From: an uncultured Chlorobiota bacterium
GTDB lineage: Bacteria > Bacteroidota > Bacteroidia > Bacteroidales > JAADGE01
Reading direction: 5' to 3'
NCBI GenBank assembly: GCA_947311265.1
Contig: CAMZKQ010000126.1
Coordinates: 1 to 6,769 of the forward strand
DNA length: 6,769 bases
Below are positions 1-6,559 of the stretch, in pieces. The notes beneath the pieces are model-generated. The model made no database searches. It had not been told where the DNA came from and worked only from the letters and a program-made list of their open reading frames with translations. A program made the position numbers and the translations under genes. Position 1 is the first letter of the stretch. Every line of letters begins with the position of its first letter.

Positions 1-541
1 ATATTTTGCGGATAAATCTGTTGGCTGGTGCAAGGGAGTCTTTGTTGGGCTGCACATTAAAATACAATGCACCTCTTAAGAAGTGTTGTAGGCTATCGGT
101 GAGGTAAAATTGAATTTGTGAGGCGGCATTGCCTTTTATTTCGTACAAAATGCCATAGACTTTTTTTTCGTCGTTGTTCCATACTTTTTCGTTTATGGCA
201 TCGGCTTTTATAGTGTGTTTGTAGGCGAGTGTTCTAGTATCTTCTTCAAATTCTGCTAAGTTGCCTTTAATGTTTTTATAACTGATGTGTATTTTTGCTT
301 TTAGGCTGGGATAGGCTACATTTATCCAGTACTTTTCGGTATTTCGGTTGTGGTCTTTTTCGATATGGGCGTAAGTGGGGTACTGGAAAGTGAATGGGGC
401 GGTGGTATCGTATTGCTGATATTTTTTTTCAGGAAAATCAATACGGATATAGCCTCTGGGTTTGGGCACATAGTTGTCTTCGCAGGCGGAAAACAGGAGG
501 ATTGCGAGTGCAATTAGTGGGATTTTTTTCAGCTGTTTCAA
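1..541 (-). CDS. gldD: Gliding motility lipoprotein GldD (3' end beyond window)
   Basis: GldD is a lipoprotein required for gliding and type IX secretion in Bacteroidota; its exact role is unsettled. I translated 180 codons; the C-terminus lies beyond the window edge. The signal peptide (residues 1-19) ends in a lipobox, FSAC, with C20 the predicted lipidated residue. After it come family-typical stretches: PKPRGY (26-31) leading into RIDFPEKKY, PFTFQYPTYAHI (49-60), HISYK (85-89), AYKHTIKAD (106-114), GNAAS (137-141) and FLRGALYFN (154-162). No in-frame ATG or GTG exists ahead of the lipobox, so the best start is TTG at 541; CTG (544) and ATA (547) are the only other options. It begins 12 nt after the stop of the nuclease gene and in the same frame, suggesting co-transcription. 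In many relatives gldD follows gldE, but here the upstream neighbour is a nuclease-family lipoprotein. Family assignment is very secure; the start is moderately so. Confidence 0.93.
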   Translation of the reverse strand, partial: MKQLKKIPLIALAILLFSACEDNYVPKPRGYIRIDFPEKKYQQYDTTAPFTFQYPTYAHIEKDHNRNTEKYWINVAYPSLKAKIHISYKNIKGNLAEFEEDTRTLAYKHTIKADAINEKVWNNDEKKVYGILYEIKGNAASQIQFYLTDSLQHFLRGALYFNVQPNKDSLAPANRFIRKI

Positions 542-553
542 CAGTATCGTTTG

Positions 554-1594
554 TTAGTTGTTCATCATAAAATAAACGGGAAGGTGGTCGCTAATGCCAC
601 CATAGTATTTAGGCCCTCCGTAGGTTTTGTTGGGCACAGCAGTATTGGCTTTGGGGTTGTTGTATAGAACACTACTGTCGTAGTAAATTTCGCCTCCGTC
701 TGGGGATACTTTCCAACCTTTTTTGCCAGTCATTAATTGTTGGGAAACAATAAGGTTGTCTAGCATATACCATTTATCTTTGTAGTGATTAGTGCCTTTT
801 TTGTTGATTGATTTTGCATACATAAGGTTAAACAAGTCGCCTTTTTTTGCTCTTTTTATATCCGAGCCTGCACGTAGGATTTCTTTTATTGAGCGGTTTT
901 GAGGGGTGTCATTAAAATCGCCAATAATAATAATTTTTGCTTTTTTATTTTTCTTTTGGATTTGGTCAATTTTTGCACGTAGTACTTTTGCTGATGCTAC
1001 CCGTTTAAATTCGGTTTCTGCACGCCCTCCACGTCTTGATTTCCAGTGGTTTACAAATAGATGTAGTGTTTCACCACCAGTTTTTCCTTTGACATAAAGA
1101 ATATCTCTAAATTTGTATTCTGGTTCCTCGGGCAGGCTTACCCCTAGGGCTTGGTGCGAAATGTATTCAAATTCAGATTTTCTATAAATTAGTGCAACGT
1201 CAATGCCTCTGGGGCTTGGGCTATCTTCGTGTACAATGGCATAGCCTCCTTTTGTTAATTTTTTAGTGGCAATTAGGTCTTCAATCACCTGCCTGTTTTC
1301 CACTTCGCATAGCCCGACAATTTCGGGCAATTCTTCGGTATTTATTCGGCTGATTACGCCTGCTAAGTCGTTTAATTTTTTTGTGTACCGCTGTGTATTC
1401 CAATGTTTTTTGCCTTGGGGGCTAAATTCAGAATCGCTTACATTTTCGGTATCAATGGTATCGAATAGATTTTCAACGTTGTAAAACATTACTGTAAAAT
1501 GGCTGGCTGCATCATAATTTTTATTTTGTGCTGTTGTGCAAGAGGTAGCTGTTAGTAGCCATAACAGGCTTAGGGTGTATAGGGTGATTTTCAT
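554..1594 (-). CDS. Endonuclease/exonuclease/phosphatase family lipoprotein
   Basis: This 346-residue protein belongs to the metal-dependent endonuclease/exonuclease/phosphatase (DNase I-like) superfamily. These enzymes cleave phosphodiester or phosphomonoester bonds of nucleic acids, inositol phosphates or related substrates; the substrate here is unknown. The fold's signature residues are present: N39 in FYNVENLFD (37-45), metal ligand E97 in GLCEVEN, R129-D132 before a beta strand, H183 in NHWKSRRGG, D226 and N228 in IIIGDFNDTP, and the catalytic pair D336-H337 in SDHLPVYF near the C-terminus. All expected catalytic residues are intact and the length is normal. The N-terminus is a signal peptide with a likely lipobox ending at C19 (ATSC), so the enzyme should sit in the envelope, probably anchored to a membrane and facing the periplasm or the exterior. 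The ATG at 1594 is chosen because it gives a complete signal peptide. It is followed closely by gldD and preceded by a 178-nt gap with a possible promoter. Confidence 0.92.
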   Translation of the reverse strand: MKITLYTLSLLWLLTATSCTTAQNKNYDAASHFTVMFYNVENLFDTIDTENVSDSEFSPQGKKHWNTQRYTKKLNDLAGVISRINTEELPEIVGLCEVENRQVIEDLIATKKLTKGGYAIVHEDSPSPRGIDVALIYRKSEFEYISHQALGVSLPEEPEYKFRDILYVKGKTGGETLHLFVNHWKSRRGGRAETEFKRVASAKVLRAKIDQIQKKNKKAKIIIIGDFNDTPQNRSIKEILRAGSDIKRAKKGDLFNLMYAKSINKKGTNHYKDKWYMLDNLIVSQQLMTGKKGWKVSPDGGEIYYDSSVLYNNPKANTAVPNKTYGGPKYYGGISDHLPVYFMMNN

Positions 1595-1615
1595 GGTGTT
1601 AATTTATCTAAGGGC

Positions 1616-1645
1616 GAAAAGTACAATTAAAATGAGAATCTACAA
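1616..1645 (-). promoter_or_regulatory. Candidate Bacteroidota promoter for the nuclease gene
   Basis: On the minus strand a TTTTG (its TTG at 1645-1643) is followed after 19 nt by TACTTTTC (1623-1616). The Bacteroidota primary sigma consensus is TTG, about 19 nt, then TAnnTTTG, so only the last base of the -7 box differs. Transcription would start near 1610, giving a leader of about 16 nt before the ATG at 1594. The region is AT-rich, so a chance match is possible. Confidence 0.35.
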
Positions 1646-1772
1646 AATAAATTTTGAGCCATTGTGCGGTATAAACAAGTTTAAAAAATAACGTGTAAAA
1701 AAAGATAATCAAAATGTTTTTTCTAATAAATGGTTTGTTGCTGTGGCTTTGACTACCGAAAATAAATACTAT

Positions 1773-3644
1773 TTATAGTTTTATAAATTTCATTGTGTTT
1801 ACTTCGTTTTTCGCTTTTATTGTTATAAAATATGTACCATTTGCTAAATTTTTGATATTTATTTTTTCAGAATTTACGGTGTTATTTTTCATAACTACTT
1901 GCCCAAATATATTGGTAATTTTGTATTCAAACTGTTGGGTATTGTTTACTTTAATGAAGTCTTCTGCTGGGTTGGGGTAAATTGAAATTTTATCTAGTGC
2001 TTCTAAGGGCGTGTTTGAGAGGTATTCTAAATCTGTTAAATCTATGGATTTTGATAAGATGTAATTTAGTGATACTGGGTTTTCGTTCCCTGAGCCAGGT
2101 GGCTCTTGTAGTAGGTGTACCCCCGGTTCGTCGTCCCATAGGTATTGCATATATACTTTTCCGTTGTAGGTGTTTTTAACGAGTGAGCAAAATACATTCT
2201 CGGCTTGTTTGCCATCTACTTTTGTAACATTTACAGGTTTGTACCAGTTGCCATTGGTTGCTCGCATAACCATAAAAATATGTCTAAAATTCTGTGGCGA
2301 AGGTATTGCATCATTTTTTAAGAAATCATTGCCTTCTGCCACAGCGGTATAAGCAACTATAATTTCGCCTGTGGGTGAAAGTGCAATGCTTGGCGTGGAG
2401 CACCATCCCCCGTAGCCATAGTATCCAGCTCCTTCGATGTCTAGTGTGCCATTGTTATTCAAATCTGGCGTATAGCCAATATTTTTTTCGGTTTGCGAAC
2501 TGATATATAATTCGTGCTTCCCGTTAGTCATGTCTGCCGCACCGTTGTAATGCCCTGCGGGCATATTATCGTTCCAGTAATGGATTGCGTTGTCGTAGCT
2601 ATTAAATGGTATTGCGGCATTGTCTGCTGCATCTTGGTCAAGTATTCGTATGGTGGCGAAGGCAACGTGTACAACGCCTGTGTCATCGACCACAACGTCG
2701 GCAGATTCTACTGTAATTAGGGTATCTGCTAGCAAGTCGCCATCTTCATCAATAATTGTTCCTCCTCCCCAATCGTATAGGTCGGAAGGGCTGTCTGCAA
2801 TAATTGTTTTTGTCCAAGTGTTGCCATTATCGGTCGATTTTAGGAGGACGAAGTCGTCTAAAAGTGCGGAAAATAAGATGGCTACTGTGCTGCCGTTAGC
2901 GTCTATGGAGTAGGAGTCGTAGGAGATGCCTTTGAAGAAGGTGTCGTCGGTGCCGGGTAGTGTTGTGGCGGCGGACCATGTTGTGCCTTGGTCGGGTGAT
3001 TTCATGTAGATGGGGAAGCCTCTTATTCCTGATGTGGCATCGTACACTAGCCCTACGATGTGTATATAATCGCCAGAGGCGACTGCCTTTGGCAGTATTA
3101 GTGGGCGTGCTTCTGCAATGTGGTTGGCTGTCCAGCCGGTATTTGCTGTTCCTTTTGGGTTTTTCCAAGCAAAATAGCCGCCTCCGAAAAGGTTAAGATG
3201 GTTGATTACAAAATCATTAGCTCCAATATCTACGATTGCAGGGAATCCGGTTCTTTGTGTACCATCTATTTTGGTGTTGCCGGTAGTGAGGGTGGGGAAT
3301 GCCCAATTTGTGCCATCAAAAAAGTTGTATCCTGTGCCTCTTTCGGGGGCGGCTGGTAGGTCTGCACCGTGGTATTGCATCCATACGGAGGAGAATGTGC
3401 CGTTGTTTCGGCTGATAAGCCGCCGGCCTATGCTTGCATTGGTTTGTACATCGAAATTGGTTGTGCCTATGGGGGTAGCTAGTGGGATTTGGGCTAGTCC
3501 TTTGGTGTTTTGCGTATTTTGGTTTTTTATTACTGTCTGTTTTTGGTTTTCGAGGATAATTACTGCACGGTTTTGTATTTCTTGTGCGAGTGAAATTTGG
3601 GCAAGTGCAAAAGTTAAAAAAGCAAATAGGTATATTTTTTTCAT
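1773..3644 (-). CDS. Secreted sialidase-like beta-propeller protein with T9SS type A sorting domain
   Basis: This 623-residue protein has a Sec signal peptide (residues 1-20, likely cleaved SLA/QE) and no lipobox. Its C-terminus (about 551-623), with ISIYPNPAEDFIKV, NIFGQVV, NLANGTYFITI and a final MKFIKL, is a typical T9SS type A sorting domain. The protein should therefore cross the outer membrane by T9SS and be attached to the surface or released. The middle region holds two canonical Asp boxes, S-P-D-Q-G-T-T-W (216-223) and S-T-D-N-G-N-T-W (270-277), as in BNR/sialidase beta-propellers. Two acidic loops could bind calcium: DEDGDLLAD (299-307), of thrombospondin-3 style, and DLNNNGTLD (394-402), EF-hand or dockerin-like. 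I see no clear FRIP motif or sialidase catalytic set, so no enzymatic activity is assigned; a binding or adhesion role is equally possible. The gene starts 53 nt past the terminator of the Sus-like operon and appears to be a separate unit. Signal peptide and sorting domain are secure; the propeller is likely. Confidence 0.88.
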   Translation of the reverse strand: MKKIYLFAFLTFALAQISLAQEIQNRAVIILENQKQTVIKNQNTQNTKGLAQIPLATPIGTTNFDVQTNASIGRRLISRNNGTFSSVWMQYHGADLPAAPERGTGYNFFDGTNWAFPTLTTGNTKIDGTQRTGFPAIVDIGANDFVINHLNLFGGGYFAWKNPKGTANTGWTANHIAEARPLILPKAVASGDYIHIVGLVYDATSGIRGFPIYMKSPDQGTTWSAATTLPGTDDTFFKGISYDSYSIDANGSTVAILFSALLDDFVLLKSTDNGNTWTKTIIADSPSDLYDWGGGTIIDEDGDLLADTLITVESADVVVDDTGVVHVAFATIRILDQDAADNAAIPFNSYDNAIHYWNDNMPAGHYNGAADMTNGKHELYISSQTEKNIGYTPDLNNNGTLDIEGAGYYGYGGWCSTPSIALSPTGEIIVAYTAVAEGNDFLKNDAIPSPQNFRHIFMVMRATNGNWYKPVNVTKVDGKQAENVFCSLVKNTYNGKVYMQYLWDDEPGVHLLQEPPGSGNENPVSLNYILSKSIDLTDLEYLSNTPLEALDKISIYPNPAEDFIKVNNTQQFEYKITNIFGQVVMKNNTVNSEKINIKNLANGTYFITIKAKNEVNTMKFIKL

Positions 3645-3649
3645 GCTTA

Positions 3650-3679
3650 TAAAAGTATTCTTTTTTTTATAAATATCAA
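3650..3679 (-). promoter_or_regulatory. Candidate promoter for the T9SS propeller gene
   Basis: On the minus strand TTG (3679-3677, preceded by further Ts) is followed after exactly 19 nt by TACTTTTA (3657-3650), which resembles the Bacteroidota TTG-N19-TAnnTTTG promoter. It lies just downstream of the operon terminator, where a new promoter would be expected. The box ends only 5 nt before the ATG at 3644, so the transcript would be almost leaderless. This, together with the extreme AT content, keeps confidence low. Confidence 0.25.
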
Positions 3680-3689
3680 AAAATCAAAT

Positions 3690-3730
3690 AAAAAAAAACT
3701 GCCAACGATAATGCTTTATCTCTTGGCAGT
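3690..3730 (-). terminator. Intrinsic terminator of the Sus-like operon
   Basis: Reading the minus strand, an 8-bp perfect stem (ACTGCCAA at 3730-3723 with TTGGCAGT at 3705-3698) encloses a second 5-bp stem (GATAA at 3720-3716 with TTATC at 3711-3707) capped by a 4-nt loop. It is followed immediately by eight Ts (3697-3690). It begins 25 nt after the stop codon of the Lipid_bd-type gene and ends ahead of the T9SS gene start, so it separates the two units. The plus strand also has a T-rich tail after the stem (3732-3737), but no plus-strand gene needs termination there. Confidence 0.85.
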
Positions 3731-3755
3731 GTTTTTTATTGGGGTTAGGTGTGGC

Positions 3756-4322
3756 TTACATAGGGTCGGTAAAGTTAGGGTTTTCCCAGCCTGTTTTTCG
3801 GTGCCCTTTGGTGGTAAATTCTTTAAGAATTAGACCGTTAGAATCTTTAATGGTTACTTTAAATGTAATTTCGTCGGCTTTTGCACTTTCGATATCACCG
3901 GGGTCAAAATCTGTAATTTTGCTTCCTGAAATGGTAACTGTTTTTGCATTTGTTACTGGGTTTACTGCTCCGGGTGCTACGTTGCCTTGGTTTTCGCAAT
4001 TAAAGGTTAGACCTTCTATGTTGGCTTTACATTTTATCTTGTATAAAGATTCATACAATGGGTGTCCTGAATTGCTATCTATCCAAACCGAGTCTTTGGT
4101 TGGATTATACGCTTTATTATAAATATAAAGCGAATATGGTTCTGTAATTGCAGAGTCTGCACCATTTGCATCAAGCATATAGTCGTTTACGTACCAATCT
4201 CCGCTTACGGGGTAGGTGTCTGAGTATTCCACGTATTCTTTCCAGTCTGGGTAAGTTTCGCAACTTGAAAATATTGCAAATAATGCCAAAATGGGTAATA
4301 TTATTCTTATTTTTTTCATCAT
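3756..4322 (-). CDS. Small lipoprotein, Lipid_bd-type (putative lipid-binding hydrolase family)
   Basis: This is a 188-residue lipoprotein and the last gene of the Sus-like operon. Residues 1-20 are a signal peptide ending in FSSC, with C21 the lipidation site. The mature part opens with a family-like YPVSGDWYVNDY (37-48), continues as an alternating beta-rich region and finishes with GHRKTGWE (173-180). This architecture matches the family Pfam calls Lipid_bd, described as a putative lipid-binding hydrolase; I see no catalytic motif and do not infer an activity. It starts 15 nt after the upstream stop and is followed by a strong terminator. Position and size correspond to the last accessory lipoprotein of the BT2264-BT2261 system in Bacteroides, where small lipoproteins associate with the SusCD complex at the cell surface. 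Two adjacent ATGs (4322 and 4319) are possible starts; the choice changes one residue only. The lipoprotein call is secure, the family name fairly so. Confidence 0.82.
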   Translation of the reverse strand: MMKKIRIILPILALFAIFSSCETYPDWKEYVEYSDTYPVSGDWYVNDYMLDANGADSAITEPYSLYIYNKAYNPTKDSVWIDSNSGHPLYESLYKIKCKANIEGLTFNCENQGNVAPGAVNPVTNAKTVTISGSKITDFDPGDIESAKADEITFKVTIKDSNGLILKEFTTKGHRKTGWENPNFTDPM

Positions 4323-4337
4323 TTTTTATTTTAAAGT

Positions 4338-5012
4338 TTATTTACGGTTCCAAGTTCCGGGTTTTCCTTGAATTTCTCCGTCCTCTCCTACTATGAATAG
4401 TTCGTATTTTAGAGTTGTTGCAGTTATAGTAATTGTTCCGCCTTTATAAAAGCCTTTTTGGGGGTGTATTCCGGGTACAATTGCATAAGTATTGTTTCCT
4501 GTTTCGGCAAAGACTACAGGAAAAACAACTCCACCTGGCCCTGCCCATATATCTTCCATTTCCCAAAAACCGGGTTCGGGACGCTTGGATATAAGAATGC
4601 CTTTTTTTAGGAAGCTATAGTCGTAAGGACCTGCTATGTCATCTGGTCCGTAAGCGTTGCCTTCATATACTAATACGCCTCTGTACTTATATAATGCCCA
4701 ATCGAATTGGTTGGCTACTTTGTATTCAACAGCGTAAAATCCGGGGACATTGGAATCTACTGCACCGTCGGTAATGGTGTAACCGAGTTCGCTTCCATTT
4801 TCGCTTTCTACGCTGCCTTGTGCACCATGCTCTACATAGGTTTCGCCTTTTTGGAGGCTCATGTATTGTGGGCCTAAAAGTTTAACATAAGGTTTTATGG
4901 AGACCTGCGAAATAGGTTCTGTTTTTGGATCCATAAATAGGTTGCAACTATTTAGAAAAATTAGTGCTACAAAAATAGCGGTTATTTGTGTAATTTTTTT
5001 CATCTTTTTCAT
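4338..5012 (-). CDS. BT_2262-type lipoprotein with Ig-like (DUF5011/DUF5012-like) domain
   Basis: This 224-residue surface lipoprotein is encoded directly after susD. The signal peptide ends in FLNSC, with C23 the predicted lipidated residue. Residues about 45-118 form an Ig-like domain: a QYMSLQKGETYVEHGAQ segment, then GYTITDGAVDSNVPGFYAVEYKV, the pattern of bacterial Ig-like/cadherin-like DUF5011-type domains. The C-terminal part (about 124-224), starting DIAGPYDYSF and rich in aromatic residues and glycine, resembles the BT_2262 C-terminal domain. Such proteins usually sit beside SusC/SusD and are thought to contact substrate or the transporter outside the cell. The start at 5012 lies 3 nt after the susD stop; a second ATG at 5003 (M4) would give a slightly shorter signal peptide, and both are preceded by A-rich sequence rather than a Shine-Dalgarno. 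Tight spacing indicates co-transcription and possibly translational coupling. No enzymatic function is apparent. Confidence 0.82.
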   Translation of the reverse strand: MKKMKKITQITAIFVALIFLNSCNLFMDPKTEPISQVSIKPYVKLLGPQYMSLQKGETYVEHGAQGSVESENGSELGYTITDGAVDSNVPGFYAVEYKVANQFDWALYKYRGVLVYEGNAYGPDDIAGPYDYSFLKKGILISKRPEPGFWEMEDIWAGPGGVVFPVVFAETGNNTYAIVPGIHPQKGFYKGGTITITATTLKYELFIVGEDGEIQGKPGTWNRK

Positions 5013-5015
5013 CTT

Positions 5016-5240
5016 TTAAAATGTTTTTGATTCAACGTCCCACCACACTTTTTTATATAAAGGTTGTGAAGCTGGTGCGTTTGGGTTTCTATCCACTTCG
5101 CTACTTGGGTACATTAAGCGTTTTGGGAAAAATATAGGGGCTGGTAATACGCCTGTTACAGAAACTGTAAATTCTCCGCCTTTAAAGTCTTCCACCTTAA
5201 AGTCAGGGCTAGAAGGTTGTATAGCTGCTACTTTTGGGTA
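5016..5240 (-). pseudogene. Out-of-frame C-terminal end of the SusD/RagB lipoprotein
   Basis: This 74-codon stretch continues the susD product in another frame. It holds the expected family C-terminus: YPKVAAIQ at its start, then FFPKRLMYPSSEVDRNPNAP and LYKKVWWD near the end, which is how the SusD-like_2 group normally terminates. It has no start codon of its own at the junction and follows directly on G434 of the main frame. Joined to it by one added base, it gives a 508-residue SusD. It is best read as the severed tail of susD, not a separate gene. The longer open frame back to 5300 is only antecedent noise. Its stop is 3 nt before the next gene's start. Confidence 0.85.
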
Positions 5241-6541
5241 CCTGTCCTTGTGGTTTCTAGAAATGCTTCTAGACCTTGTACGTTGGCAAAGGCAATCCAT
5301 TTTTGCATCATTAAGGTTTCAAAGTTTTCGCTATCTGAGGCATCGTCTTTAAATTCTGCGTATCTGCCAGAGCCTGTGATTGAAGAGGCACTACCTGCGT
5401 CAAGACGGTCGCAATTTGCTTGTACTGCTTTTTGGTAGAGGGCTTTTGCGTTTCCATCTCCTAGCCCACGTAGTGCGGCTTCTGCTTGTAGAAAGTAGCT
5501 TTCTGCTTCTGATATAAAGAAAACGGGTTGTGTTTCTGTTACAATACACTCGGAGAATTTGGCGGTTTGTAAGTCTGAATTTCTATAATCGCCTTGTAGC
5601 ATTCCTTTATGGCTGCTGCTGCCTTGTGGTTTTTCGTATATTTTAGAAAGCCTAGGGTCATTCTTGTCAATGAGATAGTTGAGTAAGGTTTTGCTGGCTA
5701 CAATGTTTGTGCTTCCGCCTCTCCATTCCATAGAAAAAACGGGGTTTTCTTTACCGGCTTCTTCTGTAAAAGCTAAAAATGAGGCATCGGTAGTTAAAAA
5801 TCCTCTGCCTGATCCAGCATTAATTTCGTTGTATATTCGGCGTATGCCGTCTTCGGCAATTGTTTTACGAGATGGGACGTATATTTGGCGAAGGTATATT
5901 TTTAGTTTCATGGTGTACGCAAATTGTATCCAAGAAGCCATGTTGCCATGAAAAACAATGTCGTCATTTTCTGGTAATACAGATTCTGCTCCAGCATAAT
6001 ATTTAGCAAGTGCATCGTCTATTTGGGCAATTATACCATCGTAAACCGCAGCACCGTCATCAAATTTTGCAGGGTGTTGCAATAAGGCATCTGAGTAGGG
6101 TACTTTATCGTATAAATCGACTAGTACTTGGTAAGTGTAGGCCTCCATTACTGTGGCCATAAGGTAGTAGTTCCAGTTTTCGTCGAGTTCGGCACGTTCT
6201 CGTACCCATTTGTAATCTGGTAATGCTCCTGAATATAATGTTCGCCAGTTGGCGACAGTAATATCACCGGAGGTGAGTGCGTAGCTGTCTATTAGCTGGT
6301 AGTTTGGTGCATTTGGCTCTGAGGTCCAGTGCTGCGACCATATTGCTCCTAGCATTTGCCATCGTCCTCCGACGACTCCTGCTGTGTAGTTGAGTGCTGA
6401 TGGGAATGTGTATTTCAGTTCTGATTCTGATGGTGCATTGGGGGTGGTGTTCACATCTAGGTATTCTTGGCAACTTGTAAAAGTTGAGACAAAGAATACT
6501 GCTGCAATCAGAATTAATTTATTTTTTATTTTAAATTTCAT
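5228..6541 (-). CDS. SusD/RagB-family nutrient-binding outer-membrane lipoprotein, frameshifted near its 3' end
   Basis: SusD-like lipoproteins form a lid on the SusC porin and capture oligosaccharides or peptides at the cell surface. The open frame gives 437 residues: a signal peptide with lipobox FTSC (C24), then QEYLDVNTTPNAPSESEL as in the SusD-like_2 group, WSQHW (68-72), a helical TPR-like core, ISEAESYFLQAEAALRG (343-359) and QKWIAF (413-418). The frame stops prematurely after RTGTQK. The family has RTGYP here, and a missing T between GGT (5242-5240) and AC accounts for the change; the remaining 74 codons continue in the other frame to 5016. The corrected length of 508 is normal for the family. 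The start at 6541 is 18 nt after the susC stop, with an A-rich leader. Whether the truncated product is stable is unknown; it would lack the conserved C-terminal region. Family call is very secure. The defect may be a real mutation or a sequencing or assembly error. Confidence 0.92.
   Translation of the reverse strand: MKFKIKNKLILIAAVFFVSTFTSCQEYLDVNTTPNAPSESELKYTFPSALNYTAGVVGGRWQMLGAIWSQHWTSEPNAPNYQLIDSYALTSGDITVANWRTLYSGALPDYKWVRERAELDENWNYYLMATVMEAYTYQVLVDLYDKVPYSDALLQHPAKFDDGAAVYDGIIAQIDDALAKYYAGAESVLPENDDIVFHGNMASWIQFAYTMKLKIYLRQIYVPSRKTIAEDGIRRIYNEINAGSGRGFLTTDASFLAFTEEAGKENPVFSMEWRGGSTNIVASKTLLNYLIDKNDPRLSKIYEKPQGSSSHKGMLQGDYRNSDLQTAKFSECIVTETQPVFFISEAESYFLQAEAALRGLGDGNAKALYQKAVQANCDRLDAGSASSITGSGRYAEFKDDASDSENFETLMMQKWIAFANVQGLEAFLETTRTGTQK
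5256..5273. repeat. Perfect 7-bp inverted repeat inside susD
   Basis: TCTAGAA, four bases (ATGC), then TTCTAGA form a perfect hairpin-capable palindrome within the susD coding sequence. It encodes the LEAFLE part of the product, so it may be coincidental. On the minus strand it ends 13 nt before the GGT codon at which the frameshift occurs. Confidence 0.6.
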
Positions 6542-6559
6542 CTTTTTGATTTTTATTAA

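Noticed and set aside
322..513. Open frame of 63 codons on the minus strand
   Set aside because: It overlaps gldD on the same strand in another frame; the gldD frame matches the family over its whole visible length.
1595..1772. The 178-nt gap searched for a small RNA, tRNA or small gene
   Set aside because: It is very AT-rich with no stable fold or credible open frame visible by eye; apart from the promoter candidate at 1616-1645 I see nothing in it.
1766..1781. Possible terminator after the T9SS gene (ACTAT-TT-ATAGT)
   Set aside because: The stem is short and AT-only apart from one G-C pair, the loop is only 2 nt, and there is no proper T-run following, so it is unlikely to terminate transcription.
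2896..3168. Open frame of 90 codons on the minus strand inside the T9SS propeller gene
   Set aside because: It is rich in Arg and His, overlaps a well-supported gene in another frame and has no family signature. It arises from a locally GC-richer patch of that gene.
3202..3672. Open frame of 156 codons on the plus strand
   Set aside because: It is antisense to the signal peptide and N-terminal part of the T9SS gene and has low-complexity, Cys/Phe/Val-rich composition typical of a shadow frame.
3739..4122. Open frame of 127 codons on the plus strand
   Set aside because: It is antisense to the Lipid_bd-type lipoprotein, with no recognisable domain or initiation context.
5237..5273. Programmed -1 frameshifting as an explanation for the split susD
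   Set aside because: A -1 slip on GGT would give the right peptide, but there is no X-XXY-YYZ slippery heptamer, and the hairpin lies upstream rather than downstream of the site. A one-base deletion is simpler.
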